Assembly (NCBI RefSeq): GCF_001414055.1
Contig: NZ_CP013002.1
Coordinates: 2,728,001 to 2,792,000 of the forward strand
Reading direction: 5' to 3'
DNA length: 64,000 bases
Origin: Caulobacter henricii
GTDB taxonomy: Bacteria; Pseudomonadota; Alphaproteobacteria; Caulobacterales; Caulobacteraceae
How positions within the stretch are numbered: the stretch's first letter is position 1; every line of letters starts with the position of its first letter. Below are positions 16,843-25,282 of this stretch, in pieces. The translations under genes were made by a program, and so were the position numbers. The notes below the pieces were generated by a model. It ran no database searches. It saw only the letters and a program-made list of their open reading frames with translations, and was not told where the DNA came from.

Positions 16843-19098
16843 ATGAACCGGCAGACATTCCAGGGCCTGGCCCTGGCGCTGATGATCGGCGCGTCGGCAA
16901 CGGCGTTGAACGCCCAGGCCCAGTCGTCCAAGCCGGCCGCTGCGGTCCTCGAACAGCCCTGGCTGAACCCCAAGCTGGACCCCGACAGTCGTGCCGACCT
17001 GGTGGTCAAGGCCATGACCCAGGATGAGAAACTGACCCTCGTGTTCGGCTATTTCGGGGCCGACATGAAGCCGAAATACACCCGCATCGAGGGCTCGCTT
17101 CCCGGTTCGGCGGGCTATGTGAAGGGCATTCCGAGACTCGGCATTCCCGAGCAGTTCGAAACCGATGCCGGTATCGGCGTCGCGACCCAGGGCAGCGCCA
17201 AGGAGTTTCGCGAGCGCACCGCCCTGCCCTCTGGCATGGCCACCACCGCCACCTGGAATCCGGACCTGGCCTTCAAGGGCGGTGCCATGATCGGCTCCGA
17301 GGCCCGTGACTCCGGCTTCAACGTCATGCTGGCGGGCGGCGTCAATCTGGTTCGCGAGCCGCGCAATGGTCGCAACTTCGAATATGGCGGCGAGGATCCC
17401 CTGCTGGCCGGCACGATGGTCGGGGCCCAGATCAAGGGCATCCAGTCCAATCACATCGTGTCGACGATCAAGCACTATGCCCTTAACAATCAGGAGACCG
17501 GCCGGTTCGTGGCCAGCGCCAATATCGGCGACGCCGAGGCCCGCACTTCCGACCTGCTGGCCTTCCAGTTCGCCATCGAGCAGTCCGATCCGCACGCGGT
17601 GATGTGCGCCTATAACCGGGTCAACAGCGTCTATGCCTGCGAAAGCGACTGGCTTCTCAATACCGTCCTGAAGAAGGACTGGGGCTACAAGGGCTATGTC
17701 ATGTCCGACTGGGGCGCGGTCCATTCCGGGGCCAAGGCCGTCAATGCCGGCCTTGACCAGCAGTCGGCCGGGGACGCTTTCGACAAGCAGAACTTCCTGG
17801 GCTCGGTCCTGAAGGCCGACCTGGCCAGCGGTGCCGTCAGCGGCGCGCGTCTCGACGACATGGCTCGCCGTATCACCCGCGCCCTGTTCGCCAGCGGCGC
17901 GGTCGACCACCCGGTCAAGATCGCCCCGATCGACCTGGCGGCCAACGGCAAGGTCAGCCAGGCCGATGCCGAGGAAGGCATGGTCCTGCTGAAGAACGAA
18001 GGTAGCCTTCTGCCTCTGGCCAAGACCGCGAAGACCATCGCGGTGATCGGTGCTCATGCCGATGTCGGGGTGCTGTCAGGCGGTGGCTCGTCGCAGGTCT
18101 ATCCGGCCGGTGGCCGCGCCGTTCAGGGCCTGCTGCCCGCGACCTGGCCGGGCCCGGTGATCTACTATCCCTCCTCGCCCCTGAAGGCGCTGCAGGCGCG
18201 CTTCCCGAACGCCAAGATCAGCTTCAGCGACGGCAAGGATCCGGCTGCCGCCGCCAAGCTGGCCGCCGCCAGCGATCTGGCCATCGTCTTCGCCGATCAG
18301 TGGACCACCGAGTCCGAGGATGTCTGGACCCTGAACCTGCCCAAGGACCAGGACGCCACCATCGCTGCCGTCGCCGGGGCCAACAAGCAGACCGTCGTTG
18401 TGCTGGAAACCGGCGGCCCCGTGGTCATGCCCTGGCTGAAGGACGTCGGAGCCGTTCTGCAGGCCTGGTATCCGGGCACCAATGGCGGCGAAGCGATCGC
18501 CCGCGTCCTGACCGGCGAGGTCGACGCCTCGGGACGCCTGCCGGTGACCTTCCCCAAGGACGTCAGCCAGCTTCCCCGCCCCAAGCTGGACGGTGACCCC
18601 AAGACGCCCGCGGCCCTGTTCGACATCGACTACAGCATCGAAGGCGCAGCGGTCGGCTACAAGTGGTTCGACCTGAAGAAGCACGAACCGCTTTTCCCGT
18701 TCGGCTATGGCCTGTCCTACACCCGGTTCGCCTATTCCAATCTCAAGGCTTCAAACGCCGACGGCGTGCTGACGGTCAGCTTCGACGTCAAGAACACCGG
18801 GGCCCGCGCCGGCAAGGATGTGCCGCAGGTCTATCTCGCTCCCAAGGCCGGCGGCTGGGAGGCCCCACAGCGTCTGGGCGGCTTCAAGAAGGTCGAGCTT
18901 GCACCCGGTGCCAGCACCTCGGTGACCCTGACCGTCGATCCGCGCTTGCTGGCGACCTGGGACGGCAAGGCCCATGGCTGGTCGATCGCCGGCGGTGACT
19001 ATGCGGTGACGGTCGGTGCGTCCTCGCGCGCGCCTGCCCTGACCTCGACGGTTGCTCTTCCGGCTCGGGCCCTGCCGGTTTCGTCCGCCGCGAAATAG
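16843..19098 (+). CDS. Glycoside hydrolase family 3 (beta-glucosidase-like), exported
   Basis: A 751-residue enzyme with the ATG at 16843 after a strong GGAGGA; the signal peptide ends at LNAQAQ. The GH3 N-terminal barrel has KHYALNNQE and the nucleophile motif VMSDWGAVH with D289. The second domain contains VVLETGGPVVMPWL and WYPGTNGGEAIARVLTGE, and the protein ends with the fibronectin-III-like domain (FPFGYGLSYTRF, then DVPQVYLAPKAGGWEAPQRLGGFKKVELAPG). It probably releases glucose or related sugars from glycosides in the periplasm. It lies directly after the LacI gene and forms an operon with it, sharing a terminator at 19118. Confidence 0.93.
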   Translation: MNRQTFQGLALALMIGASATALNAQAQSSKPAAAVLEQPWLNPKLDPDSRADLVVKAMTQDEKLTLVFGYFGADMKPKYTRIEGSLPGSAGYVKGIPRLGIPEQFETDAGIGVATQGSAKEFRERTALPSGMATTATWNPDLAFKGGAMIGSEARDSGFNVMLAGGVNLVREPRNGRNFEYGGEDPLLAGTMVGAQIKGIQSNHIVSTIKHYALNNQETGRFVASANIGDAEARTSDLLAFQFAIEQSDPHAVMCAYNRVNSVYACESDWLLNTVLKKDWGYKGYVMSDWGAVHSGAKAVNAGLDQQSAGDAFDKQNFLGSVLKADLASGAVSGARLDDMARRITRALFASGAVDHPVKIAPIDLAANGKVSQADAEEGMVLLKNEGSLLPLAKTAKTIAVIGAHADVGVLSGGGSSQVYPAGGRAVQGLLPATWPGPVIYYPSSPLKALQARFPNAKISFSDGKDPAAAAKLAAASDLAIVFADQWTTESEDVWTLNLPKDQDATIAAVAGANKQTVVVLETGGPVVMPWLKDVGAVLQAWYPGTNGGEAIARVLTGEVDASGRLPVTFPKDVSQLPRPKLDGDPKTPAALFDIDYSIEGAAVGYKWFDLKKHEPLFPFGYGLSYTRFAYSNLKASNADGVLTVSFDVKNTGARAGKDVPQVYLAPKAGGWEAPQRLGGFKKVELAPGASTSVTLTVDPRLLATWDGKAHGWSIAGGDYAVTVGASSRAPALTSTVALPARALPVSSAAK

Positions 19099-19117
19099 GC
19101 CCTAGGCCCAACGAGAA

Positions 19118-19157
19118 ACGGCGCGGCCGGGGCAACCCGACCGCGCCGTCTTTGTTT
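19118..19157 (+). terminator. Rho-independent terminator after GH3 gene
   Basis: 19118-19126 pairs perfectly with 19141-19149 (9 bp), and the stem extends through CGGG/CCCG. It is followed by CTTTGTTT. It lies 19 bp after the GH3 stop and also faces the flagellar operon ending at 19235. Confidence 0.85.
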
Positions 19158-19234
19158 CGTGCCACGTTCGGCACCCGGGTACCGAACGGCCTTTGCTCTC
19201 TATGGGGAGAATGGAATCGGGGCGCGCCAGCGCC

Positions 19235-19543
19235 CTAGATCGGCATCCGCATGATTTCCTGATAGGCCGAGATCACTTGGTCGCGGACAGCCATTACGGT
19301 TTCGAGGCTGGCTTCGGCGGAAGAAATGGCCGTGACGACGTCAATCAGTTCGGCCTTGCCGGCAACCTGCTGGGCCACCTTCATTTCGGCGGCCTTGGAG
19401 GTCTGGGCGACATCGGTCATGGCCGACTTCAGCAGGTCGCCGAAGTCCATGCCCTTGGCAGCGGTCGTGCCGCCGCCGATCGAGCCGACCGACATGGCCC
19501 CTTGCGAGGCATAGGCCTTGGCAGCAGCGAGCGCGGTGATCAT
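19235..19543 (-). CDS. fliE: Flagellar hook-basal body protein FliE
   Basis: A 102-residue protein of the normal FliE size, with the conserved C-terminal half: [20 protein letters not shown], then [20 protein letters not shown] and a tail [17 protein letters not shown]. FliE joins the MS ring to the proximal rod. It is the third gene of a flgB-flgC-fliE operon, 10 bp after flgC, the order known from Caulobacter. Confidence 0.95.
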   Translation of the reverse strand: MITALAAAKAYASQGAMSVGSIGGGTTAAKGMDFGDLLKSAMTDVAQTSKAAEMKVAQQVAGKAELIDVVTAISSAEASLETVMAVRDQVISAYQEIMRMPI

Positions 19544-19553
19544 CGGTCAGCCC

Positions 19554-19973
19554 CTATTTGCGCAGCACATCGAGGGTGCGCGACTGCATGGCGCGCGCCG
19601 TCTCGATGACGTTGAGATTGGCTTCGTAGGCGCGTTGCGCCTCCTTCATGTCCAGGGCTTCGACCAGCGAATTGACGTTGGGCAACTTGACATAGCCCTT
19701 GGCGTCGGCGGCCGGATTGCCGGGATCATATTCGGTCTTGAAGGCGCTCTGGTCCTCATCGACGCGCAGCATCTGGACGCCTTCGGCACCTTCGACCCGG
19801 GTCGGCTTGAACACCGGAACCTGGCGACGATAGGGATCGCCGCCGGGGGTGCGGGCGGTGGAGTTGGCGTTGGCAATGTTTTCGGCAATGACCCGCATGC
19901 GACCCTGCTGGGCACGCAGGGCCGAGGTGGCCACGGCCATGGTCGACAGCGAATTGGACTTGATCTCAGGCAT
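19554..19973 (-). CDS. flgC: Flagellar proximal rod protein FlgC
   Basis: A 139-residue rod protein. The N-terminal rod motif MAVATSALRAQQGRMRVIAENIANANS and the C-terminal VNSLVEALDMKEAQRAYEAN plus NVIETARAMQSRTLDVLRK are typical of FlgC. The N- and C-terminal helices form the coiled core of the rod. It lies 11 bp downstream of flgB and 10 bp upstream of fliE on the minus strand. Confidence 0.96.
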   Translation of the reverse strand: MPEIKSNSLSTMAVATSALRAQQGRMRVIAENIANANSTARTPGGDPYRRQVPVFKPTRVEGAEGVQMLRVDEDQSAFKTEYDPGNPAADAKGYVKLPNVNSLVEALDMKEAQRAYEANLNVIETARAMQSRTLDVLRK

Positions 19974-19984
19974 CTGATCCGTCC

Positions 19985-20431
19985 TCAGCCGTTAACCTTG
20001 CGTGCGGCCATCCGCAGCATGGTCATGGACTTCTGGTAAAAGCCGACCGCGGCGTCATAGTTCATGCGCGCGTCGGACATCTTGAGCATCTGGTCCTCGA
20101 GGCTCACGGCATTGCCATCGAGCGTGGTGACCGAGTCGGCACCGGCCGTGGCCCGCCAGGCGCTCGGCGCATGGGAAGCGACCATGTGCGAGGCCGAGGT
20201 CGCCATCATCGAGACTCCGCCCGCCGGAACGACCTTGCCGCCACGATAGGGCTGGCCGCCGGCACTCTGGTTCATCAGCGAGGCCTGAAAGCTGTAAGGC
20301 TTCAGGTCGCGCGGCTGATAGCCGGGCGTGCTGGCATTGGCCACGTTCTGGGCAATGACCTTCTGCCGCTCGGACAGATAGCCGAGCCGGCTCTTGAGCA
20401 TGCCGAAAAGAGGAATGTCATCGGGTCCCAT
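19985..20431 (-). CDS. flgB: Flagellar basal-body rod protein FlgB
   Basis: A 148-residue protein from the ATG at 20431. It carries SERQKVIAQNVANASTPGYQPRDL, the axial-protein signature, and a C-terminal helix with SLEDQMLKMSDARMNYDAAV. The open frame continues 81 codons upstream, but that part has no rod features. First gene of flgB-flgC-fliE; the CtrA box at 20455-20469 lies 24 bp upstream of the start. Confidence 0.94.
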   Translation of the reverse strand: MGPDDIPLFGMLKSRLGYLSERQKVIAQNVANASTPGYQPRDLKPYSFQASLMNQSAGGQPYRGGKVVPAGGVSMMATSASHMVASHAPSAWRATAGADSVTTLDGNAVSLEDQMLKMSDARMNYDAAVGFYQKSMTMLRMAARKVNG

Positions 20432-20454
20432 GCGATCATGGTGAAGAAACAGGG

Positions 20455-20469
20455 TTAATCGGCCATTAA
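20455..20469. promoter_or_regulatory. CtrA-binding box (TTAA-N7-TTAA)
   Basis: TTAATCGGCCATTAA matches the full CtrA consensus TTAA-N7-TTAA exactly and is palindromic at its ends. It lies in the 117-bp gap between the divergent flgB (start 20431) and fliO (start 20549). CtrA directly controls early flagellar operons in Caulobacter, so this fits cell-cycle timing of one or both operons. Confidence 0.8.
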
Positions 20470-20548
20470 GGAGCCGCGGGCTAACCACTGGTGGCGGGGC
20501 ATTTGCCCTGCGCCATCTTGTCTCGCAGCGTTGGTCGATCCAGGCGCC

Positions 20549-20860
20549 ATGAACATCGTCGAATTCATCCGCGCTATCGCCGCTCTGGCCGTAACCCTGG
20601 GCCTGATCGGCTTGGCGGCCTATGCCCTGCGCCGGTTCGGTCCGGACGCCCTGACACGACTGGTCAGCGCCCACCAGGTCCGCCGCATGCGCGTGGTCGA
20701 GAGCCTCGTCCTGGACCCGACACGCCGCCTGGTGATCTTCAGCCTCGACGGCGAAGAACGCCTGATGCTGCTGGGTGAAGGCAAGCTTCTGGATTGGGGC
20801 CCACGCCCTGTGCCTGTACCGCCCGCCCCCGCCGCGCCGACCCCGGAGCCTGTCGCCTGA
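20549..20860 (+). CDS. fliO: Flagellar biosynthetic protein FliO
   Basis: A 103-residue protein with one transmembrane helix (about residues 6-30, IRAIAALAVTLGLIGLAAYALRR is its core) and a cytoplasmic domain with MRVVESLVLDPTRRLVIFSL and ERLMLLGEGKLLDWG, the FliO pattern. A Pro/Ala-rich tail ends it. I start at 20549 (MNIVEF) rather than the in-frame ATG 18 bp upstream. The stop overlaps the fliP start (TGATG). FliO helps assemble the FliP ring of the flagellar export gate. Confidence 0.9.
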   Translation: MNIVEFIRAIAALAVTLGLIGLAAYALRRFGPDALTRLVSAHQVRRMRVVESLVLDPTRRLVIFSLDGEERLMLLGEGKLLDWGPRPVPVPPAPAAPTPEPVA

Positions 20861-21657
20861 TGCGCAGCCTGATCAAAGCCATCACAGGGGCACAGCCGCA
20901 GGACCTGCGGCGAGCCGCCCTGATTTCCGTGCTGGCAGCCTTTGCCACGGCCGTGATGCCGGCCGCCGCCCTCGCCCAGTCTGCGATCAATGTGAACCTG
21001 GGCACCGGGGCCGGCCTGTCCGAACGTGTCGTCCAGATGGTCGGCCTGCTGACGGTGCTGTCCCTGGCACCGTCGATCGTGATCATGACCACCTCGTTCG
21101 TCCGTATCGTTGTGGTGCTGGGCCTGCTGCGCACTGCCATCGGCGTACAGCAGAGCCCGCCCAATCCGGTGATCATCAGCCTGGCCCTGTTCCTTACGGC
21201 CATCGTCATGGGACCGACCTTCGAGCGGTCATACGATCTGGGCGTCAAGCCCCTGCTGGACAAGCAGATGGAGCTGCCCGAGGCCTTCGAGGCCGCTTCC
21301 GGGCCGGTCAAGACGTTCATGCTCCGACAGGTCGATCGCGAGGACCTGGCCCTGTTCGTGCGCCTGTCGAAGATCCCCACACCCAAGACCGCCGCGGATA
21401 CCCCGCTCAAGGTCGTGACCCCGGCCTTCATGATCTCGGAACTGAAGAAGGCCTTCACGATCGGCTTCCTGCTGTTCATCCCGTTCCTGGTCATCGATCT
21501 GGTCGTGGCCAGTGTGCTGATGAGCATGGGTATGATGATGCTCCCACCGGCAACGATCAGCCTGCCGTTCAAGCTGATCTTCTTCGTTCTGGTCGATGGC
21601 TGGCGACTCGTTGCAGGCAGTCTTGTCGAGAGTTTCCAGCGTGGCGCTGGCGGTTAG
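20860..21657 (+). CDS. fliP: Flagellar type III export gate protein FliP
   Basis: A 265-residue membrane protein, overlapping fliO by one base (TGATG). It has a cleavable signal sequence (to about ALAQS), then the FliP signatures SLAPSIVIMTTSFVRIVVVL and RTAIGVQQSPPNPVIISLAL, TPAFMISELKKAFTIGFLL and MGMMMLPPATISLPFKL. FliP forms the pore ring of the export gate with FliQ and FliR. The remaining export-gate genes are not in this window. Confidence 0.97.
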   Translation: MRSLIKAITGAQPQDLRRAALISVLAAFATAVMPAAALAQSAINVNLGTGAGLSERVVQMVGLLTVLSLAPSIVIMTTSFVRIVVVLGLLRTAIGVQQSPPNPVIISLALFLTAIVMGPTFERSYDLGVKPLLDKQMELPEAFEAASGPVKTFMLRQVDREDLALFVRLSKIPTPKTAADTPLKVVTPAFMISELKKAFTIGFLLFIPFLVIDLVVASVLMSMGMMMLPPATISLPFKLIFFVLVDGWRLVAGSLVESFQRGAGG

Positions 21658-21667
21658 GGACTGAGTT

Positions 21668-22579
21668 ATGAGCGTATTTGTCCTGGGCTCCATCAATCTG
21701 GACGCCGTGGCACGGGTCGATGATCTGCCGCGCCCGGGCGAGACGGTGGCCGGCCTCTCGCTGGAACTGTTTCCCGGCGGCAAGGGGGCCAATCAGGCCG
21801 TCGCCGCGGCGCGCATGGGTGCCCCGACCCGGCTGATGGGCGCGGTCGGCAAGGAGGACAGCGGTCCAAACCTCAAGGCTACCCTGGCGGGATATGGGGT
21901 GCAGGTCAGTGATGTCTTCGAGCTGAAAGGCACCCCGACCGGCCAGGCCCATGTCTGGGTCGGGTCCGGCGGCGAGAACATGATCGTTGTCACCAGCGGT
22001 GCCAATGCCGCCGTTACACCGCAACATGTCGCCGCAACGGCCCTGGAAGGTCAGCGCGTCCTGCTCAGCCAGCTGGAATCGCCTGCCCAGGCCATTGAGG
22101 CCCTGTTCCGGGCCGGAGCCGCCAAGGGGGCCCTCCGCATCCTCAATGCCGCACCCGCCCTGCCACAGGGCGCCGCCCTGTTCCCCCTGACCGACATCCT
22201 GATCCTCAACCAGACCGAACTGGCGACCTATGCCAAGCTCGACGCTGAGCCGGCCAAGCTGGAAGAGGTGTCACGGGCTTCCCGCAAGCTGATGAGCCGT
22301 CCCGACCAGATCGTGATTGTCACCCTCGGCGCAGCAGGCGTGGCCTGCATCCGTCGCGACGAGGCCTTCCTGATCGAAGGTCGCAAGGTCAAGGCCATAG
22401 ACACCACCGGAGCCGGCGACTGCTTCTGCGGGGCCCTGGCTTCGGCCCTGGCGATCAGCATGGATCTGCGCGAGGCGGTCGAACTGGCCAATGCCGCCGC
22501 CGCCCTGTCGGTTCAGAAATCGGGTGCGGCCCCGTCGATGCCCAGCAAGCGCGAAGTCGAGGCGTTTCTGGAGGGGTGA
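21668..22579 (+). CDS. rbsK: Ribokinase (PfkB family carbohydrate kinase)
   Basis: A 303-residue PfkB kinase. The N-terminal signature FPGGKGANQAVAAARMG and the C-terminal one DTTGAGDCFCGALA, with the catalytic Asp in GAGD, are both intact; GSINLD at the start and ILNQTE in the middle are typical of RbsK. It phosphorylates ribose (or a related pentose or nucleoside) at the 5-OH. Only 10 bp separate it from fliP, so it may be transcribed with fliOP, which is an unusual pairing. Confidence 0.9.
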   Translation: MSVFVLGSINLDAVARVDDLPRPGETVAGLSLELFPGGKGANQAVAAARMGAPTRLMGAVGKEDSGPNLKATLAGYGVQVSDVFELKGTPTGQAHVWVGSGGENMIVVTSGANAAVTPQHVAATALEGQRVLLSQLESPAQAIEALFRAGAAKGALRILNAAPALPQGAALFPLTDILILNQTELATYAKLDAEPAKLEEVSRASRKLMSRPDQIVIVTLGAAGVACIRRDEAFLIEGRKVKAIDTTGAGDCFCGALASALAISMDLREAVELANAAAALSVQKSGAAPSMPSKREVEAFLEG

Positions 22580-22630
22580 AGGCCTACTGCCCGCGCCCCG
22601 GGAACACAGGGGAAAGCGTCGCGATCCGGC

Positions 22631-23122
22631 TCAGGCCGCGCGGATTCCGCTGAACCCGTGATCCGACGCCGAGCCGATCACCGCGTCGTAGCCCAGGATC
22701 ATGTCGACGTCCTTGCCGTTGCTGGCCAGGGGCAGACGCAGCCACAGGATCGACATGTGCGGAGCTCCGCGCCAGGCCATGCTGTGGACGCCCACGCCCG
22801 GGCGGCGACCGTCGACGACCTTGTCCAGCTCCTTGCGCCAGTAGTCGGTGGCCGCAGCATTATAGACGTCAGACAAACCCTTGCCGGTGATCTCGCGACC
22901 ATAGACGCCATAGAGGCCGGTGCCGGCCAGACGCAGGCGATAGTCCCGCGGCTCATTGAGCACGTCGATAAGGCTGACTGTCGGCAGCATGCGCTTGATG
23001 CCGAGCGGATTCAGGTCCGCACGCGCCGGGAGGGCTGCCCCCCGTCGGAGTGACGCCCAATAGGCGAACATCTCCTGGTGAGCGCGGGCCGCGGAGGCCG
23101 ATGCGCTCAACTGCGCGTTCAT
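22631..23122 (-). CDS. Single-domain PAS_5 family protein (MopJ-like)
   Basis: A 163-residue protein from the ATG at 23122 (GGAAT about 8 nt upstream); a GTG at 23164 would add 14 residues. It is a lone PAS_5-type domain: AYWASLRRGAALPARADLNP at the start, then IKRMLPTVSLIDVL, YRLRLAGTGLYGVYGREITGK and YWRKELDKVVDGRRP. In Caulobacter a protein of this type, MopJ, links motility and cell-cycle signalling; the flagellar and MucR neighbours make this a reasonable comparison, but orthology is not shown here. No output domain is present. Confidence 0.75.
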   Translation of the reverse strand: MNAQLSASASAARAHQEMFAYWASLRRGAALPARADLNPLGIKRMLPTVSLIDVLNEPRDYRLRLAGTGLYGVYGREITGKGLSDVYNAAATDYWRKELDKVVDGRRPGVGVHSMAWRGAPHMSILWLRLPLASNGKDVDMILGYDAVIGSASDHGFSGIRAA

Positions 23123-23246
23123 CTTCAGATTCCTTAACAAGCCGTTGGAATCACGACGATTCACTATCGCTTAAGGAACGAATCGCGGGCAAGTGAAAAC
23201 AGCATCGCCAGCCAATATTTCGGTGAAGTGTCAACCTGCAAGCGAA

Positions 23247-23277
23247 CCGCCCGCCCTCTGGCTCAGAGGGCGGGCGG
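23247..23277. terminator. Terminator-like hairpin, 13-bp perfect stem
   Basis: 23247-23259 pairs with 23265-23277 across a 5-nt loop, 46 bp after the stop of the mucR gene (23324) on its strand. No T-run follows in either direction, so termination strength is uncertain. Confidence 0.55.
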
Positions 23278-23323
23278 CGAAAACGTCAGGTTGCCAGGCC
23301 GGCAAGCGCTTGATCCGACTCGG

Positions 23324-23743
23324 CTATTTCGCGCCACGCGGCGGCTTGCGGCCGCCTTGGCCCAGACCCATCGACTTGGCGAGTTCCGAACGCGCCTTGG
23401 CGTAGTTGGGCGCGACCATGGGGTAGTCCTTGGGGAGGTTCCACTTGGCCCGGTACTCTTCAGGGCTCATGTCGTACTTGGTGCGCAGGTGACGCTTGAG
23501 TGACTTGAACTTGCGACCGTCCTCCAGACAGACGAGATGATCCGGCGCAATCGAGCGCTTGACGGGAACGGCGGGCTCGCGTGAGGCCATCGGTTCGGCC
23601 TCGGCCGGGGTGCCGATCGCCGACAGGGCGACATGAACCTGACGGATCAAGGCCGGAACATCGTTCGCGGCCACGGTGTTGTTGCCGACATAAGCCGAGA
23701 CAATGCCGGCCGTCATGTCGAGGAGGTCCGATTGGTCGTCCAT
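23324..23743 (-). CDS. mucR: MucR/Ros family transcriptional regulator (MucR1-like)
   Basis: A 139-residue regulator with the N-terminal helical dimerisation region (DLLDMTAGIVSAYVGNNTV) and the Ros-type zinc-finger DNA-binding domain DHLVCLEDGRKFKSLKRHL with C72, D75 and H85, then MSPEEYRAKWNLPKDYPMVAP and a basic GQGGRK tail. MucR1 and MucR2 of Caulobacter repress CtrA-activated promoters together with SciP. A second MucR is encoded at 40301. The gene stands alone with an AT-rich promoter region of about 200 bp up to 23940. Confidence 0.95.
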   Translation of the reverse strand: MDDQSDLLDMTAGIVSAYVGNNTVAANDVPALIRQVHVALSAIGTPAEAEPMASREPAVPVKRSIAPDHLVCLEDGRKFKSLKRHLRTKYDMSPEEYRAKWNLPKDYPMVAPNYAKARSELAKSMGLGQGGRKPPRGAK

Positions 23744-23940
23744 TTTGCCTAGCCCGTCGCGATTTGTTTGTTCTTTGCTGATTCCTGGAACCAGACATCG
23801 CGTGGATATAGATTATAGCCTCTTGCGGCAATAACCCGGCCCCAAGAATACAGATTGAAACATCCGTTCAAACCGAACTGCGGGACTGATCTCCTCAAGT
23901 CCCGGCAAACTCTGGACGAATGCGTTCAGCGATATTTGAT

Positions 23941-25164
23941 TTAGCGCCCGAAATCGCGCGACAGGGCCAGCATAGCGGCACGCTGTGGCACCGAATATTC
24001 GTCCACGGCCGCCTCGTCGCCTTCGCGGATGGCCTTGAGCAGGGCTGGCGTCATGGCGGAGGACAGCGACCAGTTCCAGTAGCGCAGCACCGTCTGGGCG
24101 CGATCCACGGCAATCATGTCAAAGACTGCCATGACCCGCTCAAGCGCCGGGACCATGGCACCGGTCGAGTCGGTTTCGGGCCGGCGCAGGCCACGCCACA
24201 GGGCCCGCACGGCGGCGCGCGGCAGACCGGTCGCCTTGCACAGGATCGCCAGGGGCTCTCCGCCCGGATCGGTGAAGATCTTGGCCCCGGTCATGGGCTT
24301 CAGACCCGACAGGTAGGAGATTTCCTCGGCCACGTCACGGGTCAGGCCCGTCTGGGCGGCGGCCACTGCATCGTCGAGGCTGTCAAACGGGCTCTTGGCG
24401 ATGGCGGCGCGATTGCGCTGTCGGCGCTCGATGAACTGCAGCGCCTTGCGCGACATCGGGTCCTGCCACCCCTCTTCCGAGGCGATGGCGAACAGGTCGC
24501 CGACAGCGTCCTGCAGGATCTCCCGTGACACCGCGAAACGCTGCAGGATCAGCTTGCGCGCATCGGCATCCGCCCACCAGAACATCACATAGGCGTGGCT
24601 GGGGCGCAGCTCGGGCCGGCGAAGCAGCAGCGGCAACAGGCGAGGATTGTCGCGCGACATGGCCACGACCGTCTCGACAGTCTGATGGCCCAGCCGCCCC
24701 AGCTCATTGCGCAGGAGCACTTCGACCACCGAGGCCTCACCAGACTCGACCAGGGCATCGGAAACCATTTCCGCAACGCCACGGCGCTGGGCGATCATGC
24801 GCCGGTGCTCGAGCGTGGCGTGACGCACACAATCGATCAGATCGGCGTCACCCAGGGTCGGGGAATTCTCGAGCAGCGCCCGTGCCACAGAGATCTCATC
24901 GCGCAGCAACAGCCGGACCAGGGTTCCGGGCATTTCAACGAGGGTAGCCAGACGGCGGGCGACCTTTTCGCGCTCCTCCACCACCGCATCGCGCAGCATC
25001 TCGACCAGAAGGTCGGCGGTCATCGCGCGTTCAAAGGCGTTGACCCGACTGGCCGGCAGACAAACCACATCAGCGAGGCGCTTGAGCAGAGCCGCACGCG
25101 ACCTGGCCCGAGGCTTGGGGGCCTCGGCGGGTTGGTAAGGGGCAGTTGGCGCAGGTTCGCTCAT
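23941..25164 (-). CDS. DUF2336 domain-containing protein
   Basis: A 407-residue all-helical protein of the DUF2336 family, widespread in alphaproteobacteria. Conserved segments include FERAMTADLLVEMLRDAVVEE, VRLLLRDEISVARALLENSP, RHATLEHRRMIAQR and VVEVLLRNELGRL in HEAT-like helical pairs. I start at the second Met (25164, MSEPAP) because AGG lies at proper spacing; the ATG at 25170 is possible. No signal peptide or transmembrane segment. Biochemical function of the family is unknown to me. Stands alone between mucR and the catabolic genes. Confidence 0.85.
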   Translation of the reverse strand: MSEPAPTAPYQPAEAPKPRARSRAALLKRLADVVCLPASRVNAFERAMTADLLVEMLRDAVVEEREKVARRLATLVEMPGTLVRLLLRDEISVARALLENSPTLGDADLIDCVRHATLEHRRMIAQRRGVAEMVSDALVESGEASVVEVLLRNELGRLGHQTVETVVAMSRDNPRLLPLLLRRPELRPSHAYVMFWWADADARKLILQRFAVSREILQDAVGDLFAIASEEGWQDPMSRKALQFIERRQRNRAAIAKSPFDSLDDAVAAAQTGLTRDVAEEISYLSGLKPMTGAKIFTDPGGEPLAILCKATGLPRAAVRALWRGLRRPETDSTGAMVPALERVMAVFDMIAVDRAQTVLRYWNWSLSSAMTPALLKAIREGDEAAVDEYSVPQRAAMLALSRDFGR

Positions 25165-25282
25165 GGTCATCCTGACGGTCGATCCGCCGTCAACCTGAAC
25201 TGATCAGATCGTCCTTAACGTCCGATGAGCGGAACGGTTCGACGTACGCGGCACAATGACGCCCAACCGTTCCCGCGTGCCG

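Noticed and set aside
23228..23503. Plus-strand frame beside the mucR terminator-like hairpin
   Set aside because: It overlaps mucR antisense and has no protein features.
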